Shown in pieces: positions 63,617 to 64,000 of a stretch of 64,000 bases of DNA. The stretch is from Rapidithrix thailandica (GTDB lineage: Bacteria > Bacteroidota > Bacteroidia > Cytophagales > Flammeovirgaceae). Position numbers and translations under genes: made by a program. The stretch spans positions 186,001 through 250,000 of the forward strand of contig NZ_JBDKWZ010000005.1 of the NCBI RefSeq assembly GCF_039710355.1, written 5' to 3'. Each line of letters opens with the position of its first letter. The stretch's first letter is position 1. The notes beneath the pieces are model-generated. The model worked only from the letters and a program-made list of their open reading frames with translations, did no database searches and was not told where the DNA came from.

Positions 63617-64000
63617 ATGATTGATAAATTAGAAGATATAAAGAAACGGTTTGAGGAGGTTAGTGAACTAATCGTACAACCGGAAACAATGGCAGACATG
63701 AAATTGTACGCCAAGTTGAATAAAGAATATAAGGACCTGGATAAAATTGTAAAAAAATACGAAGAGTATAAAAATATCCTGGATAATATAGCCAATACAA
63801 AAAATATGTTATCCACCGAAAAAGATCCTGAGTTCAGGGACATGGCTAAGATGGAACTGGAAGAGTTGGAAGAAGGGAAAAAAGCCTCGGAAGAAGAACT
63901 GAAAGTAATGCTGATTCCAAAAGATCCGAACGACAGTAAAAACGTCATTATGGAAATCAGAGCCGGAGCAGGTGGGGATGAAGCGGCTATTTTTGCCGGA
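63617..64000 (+). CDS. prfA: Peptide chain release factor 1, 5' part (window-edge partial)
   Basis: The first 128 codons of RF1, which recognises UAA and UAG and releases the finished peptide. The N-terminal helical domain (MIDKLEDIKKRFEEVSEL, LNKEYKDLDKIVKKYEEY) leads into VIMEIRAGAGGDEAAIFAG, the start of domain 2. The catalytic GGQ motif lies beyond the window. A TAATTTTG -7-like box is at 63582-63589, but the -33 element is not convincing. Confidence 0.93.
   Translation, partial: MIDKLEDIKKRFEEVSELIVQPETMADMKLYAKLNKEYKDLDKIVKKYEEYKNILDNIANTKNMLSTEKDPEFRDMAKMELEELEEGKKASEEELKVMLIPKDPNDSKNVIMEIRAGAGGDEAAIFAG

Noticed and set aside
1..64000. CRISPR arrays, tRNA or rRNA genes, prophage and complete insertion sequences
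   Set aside because: No regularly spaced direct repeats, cloverleaf genes, transposase or phage structural genes were seen on reading both strands.

Overview
The window looks like a chromosomal segment of a member of the Bacteroidota, most probably a marine-type Cytophagales/Flammeovirgaceae-like bacterium. The evidence is the gene order rplM-rpsI-rpsB-tsf, promoters of the Bacteroidota type (TTG, 19-20 bp, TAnnTTTG) upstream of rplM, hemH and dps, little use of Shine-Dalgarno sequences, many secreted proteins ending in ...AQ signal peptides, a type IX secretion (T9SS) sorting domain, and families such as DUF3078, DUF547, DUF4197, SiaB and FecR. The species cannot be named from the sequence. 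No rRNA, tRNA, CRISPR array, prophage or complete insertion sequence was seen.

Layout. 1-6.1 kb: the 3' part of serA, a secreted M28 peptidase, two unrecognised secreted proteins and two exported metallophosphoesterases (one with a Tat signal). 6.1-11 kb: msrB, a serpin lipoprotein, a GNAT acetyltransferase and thrC. 11-14.7 kb: a leftward oxidative-stress/detoxification block (dps, ahpC, a VOC protein, an arylamine N-acetyltransferase, an AhpD-like protein). 15-20.4 kb: an orphan FecR-type protein, a LysM protein with a probably inactive L,D-transpeptidase domain, YifB/ComM, a LOG-family protein and an orphan SiaB-like kinase. 20.7-23.7 kb: the ribosomal operon rplM-rpsI-rpsB plus a 53-codon coiled-coil gene, and tsf. 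24-25.2 kb: a broken and an intact copy of a small secreted protein; a third copy lies at 34.8 kb. 25.3-37.7 kb: an EboD-like sugar-phosphate cyclase, a PA0069-type radical SAM protein, a thioesterase, a sensor kinase, hemH, a T9SS VCBS-repeat protein and a DUF547 lipoprotein. 37.7-48.5 kb: an ABC exporter, a GDSL esterase, a DUF4197 protein, a large secreted caspase-like protein with three tandem jelly-roll-like repeats, MscS, a DUF3078 protein and an RluD-type pseudouridine synthase. 48.8-64 kb: secreted unknowns, a six-PAS hybrid histidine kinase, prmA, a 1648-residue exported protein, a MORN-like protein and the 5' part of prfA.

The most notable feature is an undescribed-looking short mobile repeat in three copies (7245-7404, 23971-24101, 51616-51777). 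It is about 160 bp, has ends GAAGTG...CACTTC, and each copy is flanked by a different 3-bp direct repeat (AAA, TAT, ATC). All copies have the same orientation and each lies 1-74 bp upstream of a rightward gene. One copy sits exactly between the 5' leader and start codon of the broken small-protein gene. The intact paralogue 0.8 kb away preserves the empty site, so the insertion can be read directly. Other points worth a second look are the triplicated-repeat caspase protein, the LysM protein lacking catalytic residues, the small gene between rpsB and tsf, a nested 76-nt inverted repeat at 46416-46491, and two unlisted protein remnants in intergenic DNA.
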